From: CAZMZW01 sp963802275
GTDB taxonomy: Bacteria; Chloroflexota; Anaerolineae; Anaerolineales; Anaerolineaceae
Length of the DNA stretch: 64,000 bases
NCBI GenBank assembly: GCA_963802275.1
Contig: CAWDIB010000006.1
Coordinates: 248,001 to 312,000, forward strand
Direction: 5' to 3'
A model generated the notes under the pieces. It made no database searches, was not told where the DNA came from, and saw only the letters and a program-made list of their open reading frames with translations. The position numbers and the translations under genes were made by a program. Position 1 is the first letter of the stretch. Every line of letters begins with the position of its first letter. Of this stretch, positions 9,720-18,327 are shown piece by piece.

Positions 9720-10625
9720 TTATTTTGATTGCTGGAATTTAATTAAGGCCTCAGCCAGGGATATATGTTTAAAACTGGGAAATTCATTAATAAAAAGTTT
9801 GGTATCCATTAAAGGCGGCATATCCACATCCGTGGAGGTGCCAAAACTGAACTGGATGTCCTCGTGAAGCGAGTTGACCAATGAGGCGATTTCCTCGACC
9901 TTCATTGAATCGTTGGGCAGATGGTATATGGAGTGATTCAATTTTTCCGCTTCTGCCAGCGTCACCAATGCCCGCGCGGTATCCTCGACTTCAGAAATGG
10001 GCAGTTGCACCTGTGGGGCAAATTTGAAGGCGATCTTTCCGCCGCTGTTCAAAAAATTGAAAATATCCATGCGCCACGCCGAAGTGGAAAGGGCGCTTCC
10101 CTCTCCGACCACTGCACCCATCCGTCCCGCCGCAAATTCAAACCCGAATTTTTTCGCATAGCTTATCCCCATCGCTTCCACAAACTGCTTTGTTTCGCCA
10201 TAAAAATTGCATGGTGTTGGAACAATGCTTTCATCCACCGGGCATTCTTCGAGCGGGCGGTATCCAATTAAGGAATACGTACTCGCATAAACGAATCGCT
10301 CAACCTTGTATTTTTGCGCGCATTCCATTAAATTATTCGACCCTAAAATATTCACGCGAAATGCCAGGTCCGGGTTCTGGTTGGAGTTGGAGGTCAGCAT
10401 GGATGCCAGGTGAATGATGGTCTGAATGGGGTATGTCTGGAAAGCAGTTTCAATTTCTTCGATTTTCGAAATATCGGCAGTATGGGTGATGACCTCCCCT
10501 GCCGGGGCTGCCTGGTGGCGTATTACCACCAGCTTGTGACCTGCTTTTTGCAGCAGCTTGCAAACTTCTATCCCCAGGAATCCGCTGGCGCCCGTAACCA
10601 GGAAATATTTTTGTTTATTGTTCAT
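9720..10625 (-). CDS. NAD-dependent epimerase/dehydratase family protein
   Basis: A 301-aa extended short-chain dehydrogenase. The dinucleotide-binding motif is TGASGFLG (residues 11-18) and the catalytic YxxxK is YGETK (Tyr142, Lys146) with Ser115 in YASTYS. Members interconvert or oxidise sugars and nucleotide sugars; uronate dehydrogenases belong to the same superfamily. The start overlaps the end of the isomerase gene by 11 nt and has no clear ribosome-binding site, so translation is probably coupled. In this operon a sugar oxidation to a lactone, upstream of the cyclase-family hydrolase, is a reasonable inference. Confidence 0.88.
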   Translation of the reverse strand: MNNKQKYFLVTGASGFLGIEVCKLLQKAGHKLVVIRHQAAPAGEVITHTADISKIEEIETAFQTYPIQTIIHLASMLTSNSNQNPDLAFRVNILGSNNLMECAQKYKVERFVYASTYSLIGYRPLEECPVDESIVPTPCNFYGETKQFVEAMGISYAKKFGFEFAAGRMGAVVGEGSALSTSAWRMDIFNFLNSGGKIAFKFAPQVQLPISEVEDTARALVTLAEAEKLNHSIYHLPNDSMKVEEIASLVNSLHEDIQFSFGTSTDVDMPPLMDTKLFINEFPSFKHISLAEALIKFQQSK

Positions 10626-11208
10626 TTCGGTAACGCGGGTTGTTGATCAGTTTGGGTTGCCCGTTTCTCTCCACCACCAGCTCTTTAAAATCCGATGGCG
10701 TGAAAGAGTAATCCCGCTTGGTCGCGGAGGGGAACACACCGATATACACCAGGGGTTCGCTGTCGCCTGTATTCACGCAGCGGTGGGCAAATGTGGCCGG
10801 TATGTAATTAATTTTACCAGGCAGCATCTCCGCCATGTGGGTGCGCCCGTCCTTGGCTTGCAGTACCAGTTTTCCCTGCCCTTTCATGGTAATGTACACC
10901 TCGGGTGCTCCTACTGGGTCATCATGGATGTGTCCCATGGTCATGTAATACTCGTCCCCCACTTTTCCGGGATAGACCGCGTTGATATTAACCATCAGAA
11001 ACCCTTTTTCCGCCGGGACCGGTGCCATGAATACCTGCACGATTAGCGGGTCTTCATGACTTAGGATTTTTGCCACAGAATCCTGGTCCACGTAGGCGGC
11101 TTTCATGGAAGACAAAGTCCGCCGGACGATCTCCTCTTTGGGTTCAAACGCCAGCGGGTCGATGCTGTAATCCATGGTGAATGGTGAAAAAGTATCAGCA
11201 ATACTCAT
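10615..11208 (-). CDS. cupin-type glucose-6-phosphate isomerase
   Basis: A 197-aa cupin of the archaeal-type phosphoglucose isomerase family (PF06560). The metal ligands are seen as GHIH (His93, His95), Glu103 in PEVY, and His142 in FAHR. The enzyme isomerises an aldose phosphate and a ketose phosphate with a bound metal. It is the first gene of the operon; an AAGGAG site precedes the ATG. This non-homologous PGI occurs in archaea and scattered bacteria, so it may have been gained with the operon. Its substrate here may differ from glucose 6-phosphate. Confidence 0.85.
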   Translation of the reverse strand: MSIADTFSPFTMDYSIDPLAFEPKEEIVRRTLSSMKAAYVDQDSVAKILSHEDPLIVQVFMAPVPAEKGFLMVNINAVYPGKVGDEYYMTMGHIHDDPVGAPEVYITMKGQGKLVLQAKDGRTHMAEMLPGKINYIPATFAHRCVNTGDSEPLVYIGVFPSATKRDYSFTPSDFKELVVERNGQPKLINNPRYRNEQ

Positions 11209-11298
11209 GATTGAACTCCTTTCTGTAATGTCCTGTTATTCAAGAATACAAACATGACAAAAACTCAAAATCGTGCTTACGATCCAGTGATGATTTGG

Positions 11299-12012
11299 TT
11301 AAGAAACGAGGGTGCCCACTTTTTTACCGGCGATCGCCATGGGCAGCGCATTTTGGTCCCACAGATTGACCACCAGGATGGGTAGTTTGTTTTCCATGCA
11401 CAGTGAAACGGCAGTGCTGTCCATAACTTCCAGGCGCAGGTTAAGCGTTTCAATATAGCTCAGGTGGTCGAATTTCCTGGCTTTTGGGTTGGTGCTTGGG
11501 TCACTGTCATACACGCCATCCACCTTGGTGGCTTTGATCAGCACATCCGCGCCGATCTCCGTTGCCCGCAGGGCTGCTGCGGTGTCGGTGGAAAAGAATG
11601 GATTGCCGGTTCCGCCGCCGAAAATGACCACGCGCCCTTTCTCCAGGTGGCGGATGGCACGCCGGCGGATGTAGGGCTCTGCCACCGTACGCATTTCAAT
11701 CGCGCTTTGTACGCGGGTGTCCACCCCGATTTTTTCCATGGCATCCATCAATGCCAGCGCATTCATCACCGTCCCCAGCATGCCCATGTAGTCTGCAGTG
11801 GCCTGGTCCATGCCCATCTCCAGACCGACCTTTCCGCGCCACAGGTTGCCCGCCCCGATCACGATGGCCACATCCACCCCCATCTCCCGTACCTGGCGCA
11901 CTTGCAGTGCGACTTCATTAGCCCTCTTGGCGTTGATGCCCATTCCTTCACTGCCTGCCAGTGCCTCCCCTCCCAGTTTTAGCAGGATGCGTTTATATTT
12001 GCTCTCGCTCAT
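11299..12012 (-). CDS. pyrH: UMP kinase
   Basis: UMP kinase of the amino-acid kinase family, about 237 aa, making UDP from UMP and ATP in the cytoplasm. Seen are KRILLKLGGEALAG at the N-terminus, the IGAGNLWRG loop, and GGGTGNPFFSTDTAAALRA. The ATG at 12012 is chosen over 12030 because AAGGAGG lies directly before it (12014-12020) and the family starts at this lysine-rich strand. It follows tsf in the conserved rpsB-tsf-pyrH order, but a terminator-like hairpin sits between the two. Confidence 0.96.
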   Translation of the reverse strand: MSESKYKRILLKLGGEALAGSEGMGINAKRANEVALQVRQVREMGVDVAIVIGAGNLWRGKVGLEMGMDQATADYMGMLGTVMNALALMDAMEKIGVDTRVQSAIEMRTVAEPYIRRRAIRHLEKGRVVIFGGGTGNPFFSTDTAAALRATEIGADVLIKATKVDGVYDSDPSTNPKARKFDHLSYIETLNLRLEVMDSTAVSLCMENKLPILVVNLWDQNALPMAIAGKKVGTLVS

Positions 12013-12025
12013 AGGCCTCCTTGAT

Positions 12026-12056
12026 AACAAAAAGCCAACCGGTTGGTTGGCTTTTT
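12026..12056 (-). terminator. intrinsic terminator or attenuator between tsf and pyrH
   Basis: An inverted repeat (aaaagccaacc at 12030-12040 with ggttggctttt at 12045-12055, loop ggtt) has an A/T run on both sides. On the minus strand its T run ends about 6 nt before the pyrH ribosome-binding site, so it could end tsf mRNA or limit read-through into pyrH. Confidence 0.75.
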
Positions 12057-12062
12057 TCTTTA

Positions 12063-12668
12063 CTATTCTGATTTACCCTCGCCCAGTGCATATCGTGAAA
12101 ATCTCCGGATGACGATGTTCTCACCGGTGGCGGCGATGGTTTGGTTGAGTAGTTGTGTAATGGTCAGGTTCTCATCGCGGATGTAGGCCTGGTTCATCAG
12201 AACCATTTCGTTTTTAAATTTTTTAAGTGAGCCTTCCACAATTCTTGGGATGATTTCCTCTTTTTTGCCTTCTTCCTTGGCCTTGGCGGTGGCAATTGCT
12301 TCCTCGTGCTGGATGACATCCTGCGGGATGTCTTCCTCACGGATATATTGCGGTGAGGAAGCGGCGATCTGCAGCGCGATTTCATGCGCAAATTTACGGA
12401 AGGCATCGGAACGGCCGACAAAATCCGTCTCGCAGTTTACTTCCACCATCACCCCCACCCGTCCATCGCCGTGGGAGTACAGTTCCACCACGCCTTCGGA
12501 GGTTTCCCGTCCGGCGCGCTTGCCGGCGGTTGCTAGCCCTTTTTCGCGCAGCAGGTCCATGGCTTTGTTTTCGTCGCCATTGGCCTCTTCAAGCGCCTTG
12601 CGACAGTCCAGGATGCCGACACCGGTGGCTTCGCGTAATTTTTTGATCATATCGGTTGTAATTTGCAT
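12063..12668 (-). CDS. tsf: elongation factor Ts
   Basis: EF-Ts, 201 aa, the short form. It recycles EF-Tu by nucleotide exchange. The N-terminal UBA-like domain (MIKKLREATGVGILDCRKALEEANGD) and the signature KAMDLLREKGLA are clear, followed by one core domain with VEVNCETDFVGR. It lies 34 nt after rpsB and is co-transcribed with it. Confidence 0.97.
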   Translation of the reverse strand: MQITTDMIKKLREATGVGILDCRKALEEANGDENKAMDLLREKGLATAGKRAGRETSEGVVELYSHGDGRVGVMVEVNCETDFVGRSDAFRKFAHEIALQIAASSPQYIREEDIPQDVIQHEEAIATAKAKEEGKKEEIIPRIVEGSLKKFKNEMVLMNQAYIRDENLTITQLLNQTIAATGENIVIRRFSRYALGEGKSE

Positions 12669-12702
12669 GCTTGATTCCTAAAGATTACCGGTTGGCAGTA
12701 AC

Positions 12703-13677
12703 TTATTCCTTTTCTTCAGTTTCTACTGTTTCTTCAGCGGGGGATTCTTCCGCCGCCTTTTTCTTCTTGCTGGCTTTTGGTTTTTCAACGGGTTTTTCTT
12801 CTTCCGCCGCAGGAATTTCTTCCGCTACGGTGACAATCGGTTTGGCGGCGGCCAGCTTCGCTAGTGTGGAGGATCCGAGCAGGTCCTCATCTTCCAATTC
12901 CTCTTCCAGTTCAATATGGGTGCGGTTGAGGTCAAAGCTGCGCTCGGTTGCTTGGGCTTGCATGGCACTTTCATCCATCTCCTCTTCCTTGCGCATGGAT
13001 TTGCCGTCAATGACCGCATCGGCAACTTTCCCCACCAGTAGTTTGATGGCGCGGATGGCGTCATCGTTGGCCGGGATCAGGTAATCCACACCGCTTGGGT
13101 CGCAGTTGGTGTCAACCAGTGCTACGATCGGGATGCCCTTCAGGTTGGCTTCGTGCACGGCGGTTGTTTCGCGGCTGACATCAATGATGAACAGCAGGTC
13201 GGGCAATTTTTTCAGATTGCGGATACCGGCTAGCGTGGTCAGCAGGCGGGTGATTTCTCTTCCGATCAGCAGTCCCTCTTTCTTGACCAGGTTGTTGATC
13301 TCGCCGGTCTCGCGCATCTTTTCAAGTCGTTCCAGCTCCATGATGCGCGCATAAATGGTGGTCCAGTTGGTCAGGGTGCCTGGCAACCAGCGTTCGGTGA
13401 CGTATGGCATGCCGCAGCGGAGGGCTTCTTCCTGGATGGTTTCTTGCGCCTGGCGCTTGGTGCCCACGAACAACACCGTACCGCCGTTGGCGACGATATC
13501 GCGGATGATATTGTAGGCAATCTCGAGATATTTGACGGTTTGTTGCAGGTCGATGATGTGGATCCCGTTGCGCTCGGTGAAGATATAGGGGCGCATGCGC
13601 GGATCCCATTTATTGGTGCGGTGGCCGAAATGGACCCCGCTTTCCAGCAGACCTTTCATGGATATATTGGCAGGCAT
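12703..13677 (-). CDS. rpsB: 30S ribosomal protein S2 with long charged tail
   Basis: Ribosomal protein S2, about 324 aa. The start at 13677 (MPANISMKGLLESGVHFGH) is chosen over 13725 because AAGGAG lies 7 nt upstream and the family begins there. The S2 core ends near residue 230; about 90 residues follow, ending in a Lys/Glu/Pro/Ala-rich tail that is probably disordered. Such tails are an addition to the usual 230-260 aa protein. First gene of rpsB-tsf-(pyrH), with a leader of more than 100 nt. Confidence 0.96.
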   Translation of the reverse strand: MPANISMKGLLESGVHFGHRTNKWDPRMRPYIFTERNGIHIIDLQQTVKYLEIAYNIIRDIVANGGTVLFVGTKRQAQETIQEEALRCGMPYVTERWLPGTLTNWTTIYARIMELERLEKMRETGEINNLVKKEGLLIGREITRLLTTLAGIRNLKKLPDLLFIIDVSRETTAVHEANLKGIPIVALVDTNCDPSGVDYLIPANDDAIRAIKLLVGKVADAVIDGKSMRKEEEMDESAMQAQATERSFDLNRTHIELEEELEDEDLLGSSTLAKLAAAKPIVTVAEEIPAAEEEKPVEKPKASKKKKAAEESPAEETVETEEKE

Positions 13678-13861
13678 GGGTGTTCTCCTTTGCGTTTTTC
13701 CTCCGCCTTCTCGACCTCGTTCCACACTGACGCTCCCGCGGCAGCACGCAAGGAAACTCTTGAAGGCGTGTGTAATTTTGCTCCCTGGTCCGGAAGCCCA
13801 GTAAGTTTACCACAAGCCCGCCGTGTTCGTCCAGAGGTATATTTCCGTTGGTGTATTCAGC

Positions 13862-13867
13862 TATAAT
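13862..13867 (+). promoter_or_regulatory. candidate -10 box for surE
   Basis: TATAAT at 13862-13867 in the intergenic space between divergent rpsB and surE, about 87 nt before the surE start. No convincing -35 box was found at the right distance. Confidence 0.4.
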
Positions 13868-13953
13868 CAATTCCTTCACAAGCAAAATTTCATCACAAAT
13901 CAGCTCGAAAATCAGACAGAGTCATGGCTGATGGAGCTGAACAAGGAAAAAAG

Positions 13954-14733
13954 ATGTCCGATCAACCGCTGCATATTCTGGTAACCAATGATGACGGGGT
14001 CTTTGCCCCGGGCATCCTTGCCCTGGCGCAGGAAATGCGCAAACTGGGCAAGGTCACCATTGTGGCTCCCGACCATAATTGGTCGGCATCCGGGCATGTC
14101 AAAACGCTCAGTCGTCCCTTGCGTGTTAAACCGGTCGAACTGGCCGATGGCAGCCCTGCTTTCGCCTGCGATGGTGCCCCGTCGGATTGTGTCGCCCTCC
14201 CGGCGCTTGGCTTGCTGCCTGCTCCTGTTAATTTTGTGGTATCCGGCATCAACCCCAATGCGAATCTGGGCCACGATGTCACCTATTCCGGAACGGTGAC
14301 AGCCGCCATGGAGGCGGCCATCTGGAATCTACCGGCCATCGCGGTTTCCCTGGATGCTCCTGAGTACCACAGCGGCGGGCTGGACTATTCAACGGCGGCT
14401 AGGGTGGCAGCCCGCTTGGTGCCGCTGGTTCACGAGCATGGTTTGCCGCAGGGTATCTTGTTGAATGTCAATGTGCCTTATCTGAAATATGATGAATTGA
14501 AAGGATATGCCATTACCAGGCAGGGACTGCGCGTTTACCGTGACGAGCTCATTCGCCGCGAAGACCCTCGCGGCCGTCCTTATTATTGGATCGGCGGCGA
14601 TGCCCCTACCGGTGTTCCGGAGGAGGGCACGGATGTAGGTGTTCTCAAGGAAGGCTATGTATCCATCAACCCACTCACCTTGGACATGACCGCGTATGCC
14701 TGTATGGATGAGTTGACCGGCTGGCTGGTTTGA
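13954..14733 (+). CDS. surE: 5'/3'-nucleotidase SurE
   Basis: Metal-dependent survival nucleotidase that dephosphorylates nucleoside monophosphates. The N-terminal metal motif ILVTNDDGVFAPGI, the later SGINPNANLGHDVTYSGTVTAAMEAA and the GHVKT-type loop are typical. The ATG at 13954 has AAGGAA about 7 nt before it and gives a 259-aa protein of normal length; an ATG at 13924 would add 10 residues not usual in the family. It is divergent from rpsB and followed by two CAP-LysM genes, with no evident functional link. Confidence 0.94.
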   Translation: MSDQPLHILVTNDDGVFAPGILALAQEMRKLGKVTIVAPDHNWSASGHVKTLSRPLRVKPVELADGSPAFACDGAPSDCVALPALGLLPAPVNFVVSGINPNANLGHDVTYSGTVTAAMEAAIWNLPAIAVSLDAPEYHSGGLDYSTAARVAARLVPLVHEHGLPQGILLNVNVPYLKYDELKGYAITRQGLRVYRDELIRREDPRGRPYYWIGGDAPTGVPEEGTDVGVLKEGYVSINPLTLDMTAYACMDELTGWLV

Positions 14734-14781
14734 AAGACCTTCTGATAACCTGTGTAAATAATCATCTTCTTAAAGGGTTCA

Positions 14782-15750
14782 ATGAAACCGGTTTTCGTTT
14801 TATTGGTATTGTTTGCCCCATTCACCGCATTCCTCACCCCTTCAAAAAATATCACACAGGCACAAGTTCCCAGTGGTTATGACCTGATTGCAGCCGTAAA
14901 TGCCTTGCGGGCTAACCACGGTTTGCCCCCTTATCTTGTCGACCCCTTGCTGATGCTGTCTGCCCAGATGCAGGCGGATTACCTGGCTTCGCAGGCACCC
15001 GGACCGGTCAGTGGGCATGTGGGTCCGGGAGGTACGGATGCGGATGCGCGTGCCTTGGCGCTTGGTTTCCCTTACGTGCAGGGATTGGATATCAATGAAA
15101 ACTGGGCAGCCATGCCGGTGGAAATGTCATTTACCGAAATCTTTAACACCGTCTGGAGCGACGCAGCCCATCAGCATACCATGCTGCATCAGCGCGGTCA
15201 GTTGGCTGGAGCAGGGATCGCCATTTCCGGGGATACCATGTATCTCATCCTGGATGTGGCTGCATACTGGGGTGATGCCGGCAAGACCCCCTGGCCTACC
15301 TCATCAGCTTATGGTGTAGCAGCTGGTACCGCCGGCGTCTCCCAGTATATTGCGCCTGTCAATGTGGCTACGCCGCAAGCGGATGGCTCTATTGTTCACC
15401 AGGTTCAATCCGGCCAGTCACTTTGGAGCATTGCCATCAAGTACGGGGTCAAAATTGATGCCATTCGCGCATTGAATCATATCGCTCCCGATGAAATGAT
15501 CTACATTGGTCAAAAACTACTTGTCCAGTCCGCAGGGCAAAAGACAGCAACGCCCATGCTTCAAACTGCAACCCCTTCTTTATCGGATTTTCTTCCACCC
15601 CAGGCTCAACATCAGCCTACCCCTGCTGCTTTTGTGGCAAGTGAAATTCCCCGTCAACCCGTGCGGATTGACCCAAGTGGTATCTTTTTCCTTTTATTTG
15701 CCTTGGCTGGTGCTGGCTTGGTTTTGGTCTTTATCGGTATGCGCAACTAA
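14782..15750 (+). CDS. secreted or anchored CAP-domain protein with LysM
   Basis: A 322-aa exported protein. An N-terminal signal segment (about residues 1-20) is followed by a CAP/SCP-like domain (about 30-170, with GHVGPGGTDADARAL and INENWA), a LysM cell-wall-binding domain (about 208-255, VQSGQSLWSIAIKYGV), a Pro/Thr/Gln linker and a C-terminal membrane helix (about 297-318) ending in a short basic tail. The CAP domain keeps the NEN glutamate expected near the central cavity. AAAGGG precedes the ATG. The protein is likely held in the membrane by its C-terminus and binds glycan through LysM. Next to a paralogue in the same orientation. Precise role unknown. Confidence 0.87.
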   Translation: MKPVFVLLVLFAPFTAFLTPSKNITQAQVPSGYDLIAAVNALRANHGLPPYLVDPLLMLSAQMQADYLASQAPGPVSGHVGPGGTDADARALALGFPYVQGLDINENWAAMPVEMSFTEIFNTVWSDAAHQHTMLHQRGQLAGAGIAISGDTMYLILDVAAYWGDAGKTPWPTSSAYGVAAGTAGVSQYIAPVNVATPQADGSIVHQVQSGQSLWSIAIKYGVKIDAIRALNHIAPDEMIYIGQKLLVQSAGQKTATPMLQTATPSLSDFLPPQAQHQPTPAAFVASEIPRQPVRIDPSGIFFLLFALAGAGLVLVFIGMRN

Positions 15751-15770
15751 ATCCATTTTTTTGATTACGA

Positions 15771-15776
15771 TATAAT
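15771..15776 (+). promoter_or_regulatory. candidate -10 box, leaderless start
   Basis: TATAAT ends 6 nt before the ATG of the second CAP-LysM gene, which has no Shine-Dalgarno sequence. A transcript starting about 7 nt after the box would begin at the start codon itself. The -35 region is weak. Confidence 0.5.
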
Positions 15777-15782
15777 GACCGC

Positions 15783-16766
15783 ATGAGAAAAGCACTTTTT
15801 GCAGCAATCTTGATCCTTGCTTTGCTGACCAGTGCCTTCGTTCACAAGGATGCACTGAAATTGGATGCCCCCACTGCTTATGATCTGATCGCCGCTGTCA
15901 ATGAACTGCGCACAAAGAACGGTCTTGCATCGCTGGAAACCAATACCGCCTTGATGGCGGCGGGAAAAGTCCAGTCAGATTATCTTGCTTCCATTGGCTA
16001 TACCAACATCACCAATGGACATGTTGGTCCCGGCGGGTCGTATGCCATTGACCGCGCCATCGCTGCCGGCTACCCGGTTGTCCAGGGAATTGATGTCCAG
16101 GACTGCTGGGCGTTTACCTCCATCAATGAACCCATCAGTGCCTTGTTCCTGAATTCCTCCATGTGGAATGATGCCGAACATATGAATTTGATCTTGAATA
16201 AATATGCCAAACATGTCGGGGCAGGGGTGACCGAAAAAGACGGCTTTATCTATTATGACCTGGTCATCTCTTATGACTGGAGCATCACCCCCAAGGATTC
16301 CGGTACGCCATCCATTTCCATCCCGACCAAATCAACCACTCCGCAGGTTGCCCCGGTGGTCGTTGCTGCCCCCCAACCGGATGGCTCGATTGTCCATGTC
16401 GTCCAGGCCAACCAGGCATTGTGGAGCATTGCCATTGCTTACGGCACCACGATCGAACAATTGCGCCAATTGAATAATTTCCAATCCACGAACACCATAA
16501 TTCCTATTGGCTATCAATTATTAATTCGCCCGGCTTTTACCCCCACCCCCAATCCAACCGTTACGACCACACCGCGCCAGCCCACCCGAACGCCGGTCCC
16601 CGCCCAGGTCATTGAGACCATGCAGATTTCGCCAACCGAATCGGCGGCATCCGCCCCGTCATTTATGCCTGGTCTCGACCGCACAACCGCCGGATTGGTT
16701 TTGATTCTTCTCTGCGGCATTGGGTTGGTCATGGTGATCATGGGCACTCTGCGAAAAAAGAAGTAA
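15783..16766 (+). CDS. second CAP-domain LysM protein (tandem paralogue)
   Basis: A 327-aa paralogue of the preceding gene with the same plan: signal segment, CAP-like domain (GHVGPGGSYAIDRAI near residues 79-93), LysM domain (VQANQALWSIAIAYGT), a Pro/Thr-rich linker and a C-terminal membrane helix followed by KKK. It differs at the CAP cavity: where the first copy has INENWA this one has VQDCWA, so the conserved glutamate is lost. Its own -10 box 6 nt before the ATG suggests separate, leaderless expression. The two copies have clearly diverged, so the duplication is not recent. Confidence 0.86.
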   Translation: MRKALFAAILILALLTSAFVHKDALKLDAPTAYDLIAAVNELRTKNGLASLETNTALMAAGKVQSDYLASIGYTNITNGHVGPGGSYAIDRAIAAGYPVVQGIDVQDCWAFTSINEPISALFLNSSMWNDAEHMNLILNKYAKHVGAGVTEKDGFIYYDLVISYDWSITPKDSGTPSISIPTKSTTPQVAPVVVAAPQPDGSIVHVVQANQALWSIAIAYGTTIEQLRQLNNFQSTNTIIPIGYQLLIRPAFTPTPNPTVTTTPRQPTRTPVPAQVIETMQISPTESAASAPSFMPGLDRTTAGLVLILLCGIGLVMVIMGTLRKKK

Positions 16767-16944
16767 GTCAAGGTTGACCCATCCTGAAAAGGGATGATGG
16801 TGGTTAACGAGTAGGGTCTGCTTAACCTGACACAAGACTGATGTGGGATTGATGTGCAAGAAACGTGCTGACTGATTGTTTTTTGCAACGATTTTCAATT
16901 TATATCGTACATAAGAATAGAAAACACATATTTGAGAGGCTTGC

Positions 16945-17380
16945 ATGAATAAAAAACTATTTCGTTTGCAACAGGGTTCCATGCTCGGGGGGGTCTGTTC
17001 TGGTGTAGGTGATTATCTTCGTATTGATCCGCTCTTTATCCGCGTATTTTTTCGTCCTTTGGGCGGTAACCGGCGGCAGCGCCGTATTGGTCTATTTGAT
17101 TTTATGGGTGGTCATTCCTTCTGAAGGAGACGAGGCGCCCATGAAGATGGACGACCGCATCCGCCGTGTGGGGCAGGAATTGTCCGCTGCTTTTCAACAT
17201 CCGAATTCACAATTGGTCATCTTTGCTGGCATCGGTCTGATTGGCATGGGTGCCTATTATTTACTGCGCCAGGCCGACTTTACCTGGCTGGCATGGTTCC
17301 GTTGGGATTTGGTCTGGCCGTTCTTTTTGGTAATGGCAGGAGTTGTGGTTCTGGTGCGCGCCCTCACCCACAGGGATTAA
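16945..17380 (+). CDS. PspC-domain membrane protein, 1-nt frameshift
   Basis: Start at 16945 with GAGAGG upstream. It begins with a PspC domain (KKLFRLQQGSMLGGVCSGVGDYLRIDP as separate segments), continuing after a shift into FVLWAVTGGSAVLVYLILWVVIP and a C-terminal part with two more membrane segments. The break is at the run of six T at 17047-17052; removing one T gives one frame of about 144 aa. PspC-domain proteins are membrane-stress components, though small ones like this occur without other psp genes. No psp partner is seen here. Confidence 0.82.
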
Positions 17381-17387
17381 AAAAGTA

Positions 17388-17408
17388 CCCCTCCAACCGA
17401 TTGAGGGG
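17388..17408 (+). terminator. weak hairpin after the PspC gene
   Basis: CCCCTC (17388-17393) and GAGGGG (17403-17408) can pair across a 9-nt loop just after the stop codon. No T run follows, so termination would be weak or factor-dependent. Confidence 0.35.
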
Positions 17409-17548
17409 GGCAACCGGTTGAAGAGGCATGCTCATAATAACATGTAATGATGATTAAAACAAGAGTCTTTCAAAGACAATTTAAGGACTTGGAACAAATA
17501 GCTGCATTGAACGTCTATAAATTAAATATTTAATTAACAGGAGAAAGA

Positions 17549-18276
17549 ATGAACAAGAAGATTTTGGTTTTTACTGCTTTCCTATTGCTGGCGCTCACCG
17601 TGAGCGCTTGTGCCACACCCGCAGCGGTTACGGTGAATCCCCAGCCGCAAATTCCCCAGCTGAGCGTCAATGGTTCCGGGCTGGTGCATGTCGTGCCCGA
17701 TGTCGCTTATGTGTATGTCGGTGTGCGCAGCGAAGGGAAGACCGTGACGGATGCGCTTAATAAGAATAAACAAGCTGCCAAGGATATTCTGGATGTAATA
17801 GTGGCTCAACAGTCGAAGAAAAGGACATCCAGACATCCAGCTTCAATATCTATCCTCAGCAATACAATGCTGCCGGTCAGGCGGTACCGACATTTTATGT
17901 CGTCGAGAATACCGTTTATGTCACTATCCGTAATCTCGATACGATTGACACTATCTTGGATTTAGTTGCTACCAGTGGTGCCAACAGCATCAATGGCATT
18001 TATTTTGACCTTTCGGATAAGACCAGTGCTCAGGAACAAGCCCGCCAATTGGCTATTACCCAGGCTAAAAAACTTGCTGAGCAGATTGCCGCTGCAGCTG
18101 GTATCAAACTGGGCAGACTGATCAACGTAAGTGTTTATTTGAGCAGTCCCTCATTCGCTGTGGAAGGCAAAGGTGGCGGTGGTGCGGCAGCCATGGCTGG
18201 TCCATCCGTGCCGGTATCATCCGGCCAGATGAGCATCACTGCTGATGCCAATCTGGTGTATGAGATCATTCAATAA
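17549..18276 (+). CDS. SIMPL-domain (DUF541) lipoprotein, frameshifted
   Basis: Exported lipoprotein with a SIMPL/DUF541 domain. The lipobox LTVSAC places the lipidated cysteine at residue 21. The first frame carries the signal and the start of the domain (LSVNGSGLVHVVPDVAYVYVGVRSEG). Near 17790-17820 the reading moves to another frame, with EEKDIQTSSFNIYPQ as the first clear segment, and runs to 18276 with the typical IAAAAGIKLGRLINVSV. One base appears lost. AGGAG lies before the ATG. SIMPL proteins are cell-envelope proteins with poorly known function. Total about 242 aa after correction. Confidence 0.82.
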
Positions 18277-18294
18277 CTGGAAGAAGAAATATAG

Positions 18295-18327
18295 AAAAGA
18301 ACGCGGTTGACATGACCGCGTTCTTTT
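18295..18327. terminator. bidirectional intrinsic terminator
   Basis: GAACGCGGT (18299-18307) pairs with ACCGCGTTC (18315-18323) across a 7-nt loop, flanked by AAAA and TTTTTT. It serves the convergent SIMPL and cdsA genes. Confidence 0.9.

Noticed and set aside
5221..11208. Sulfoquinovose transketolase (sulfo-TK) pathway
   Set aside because: Split transketolase and isomerases fit in part, but no sulfo-sugar transporter, sulfoquinovosidase or sulfolactaldehyde enzyme is present.
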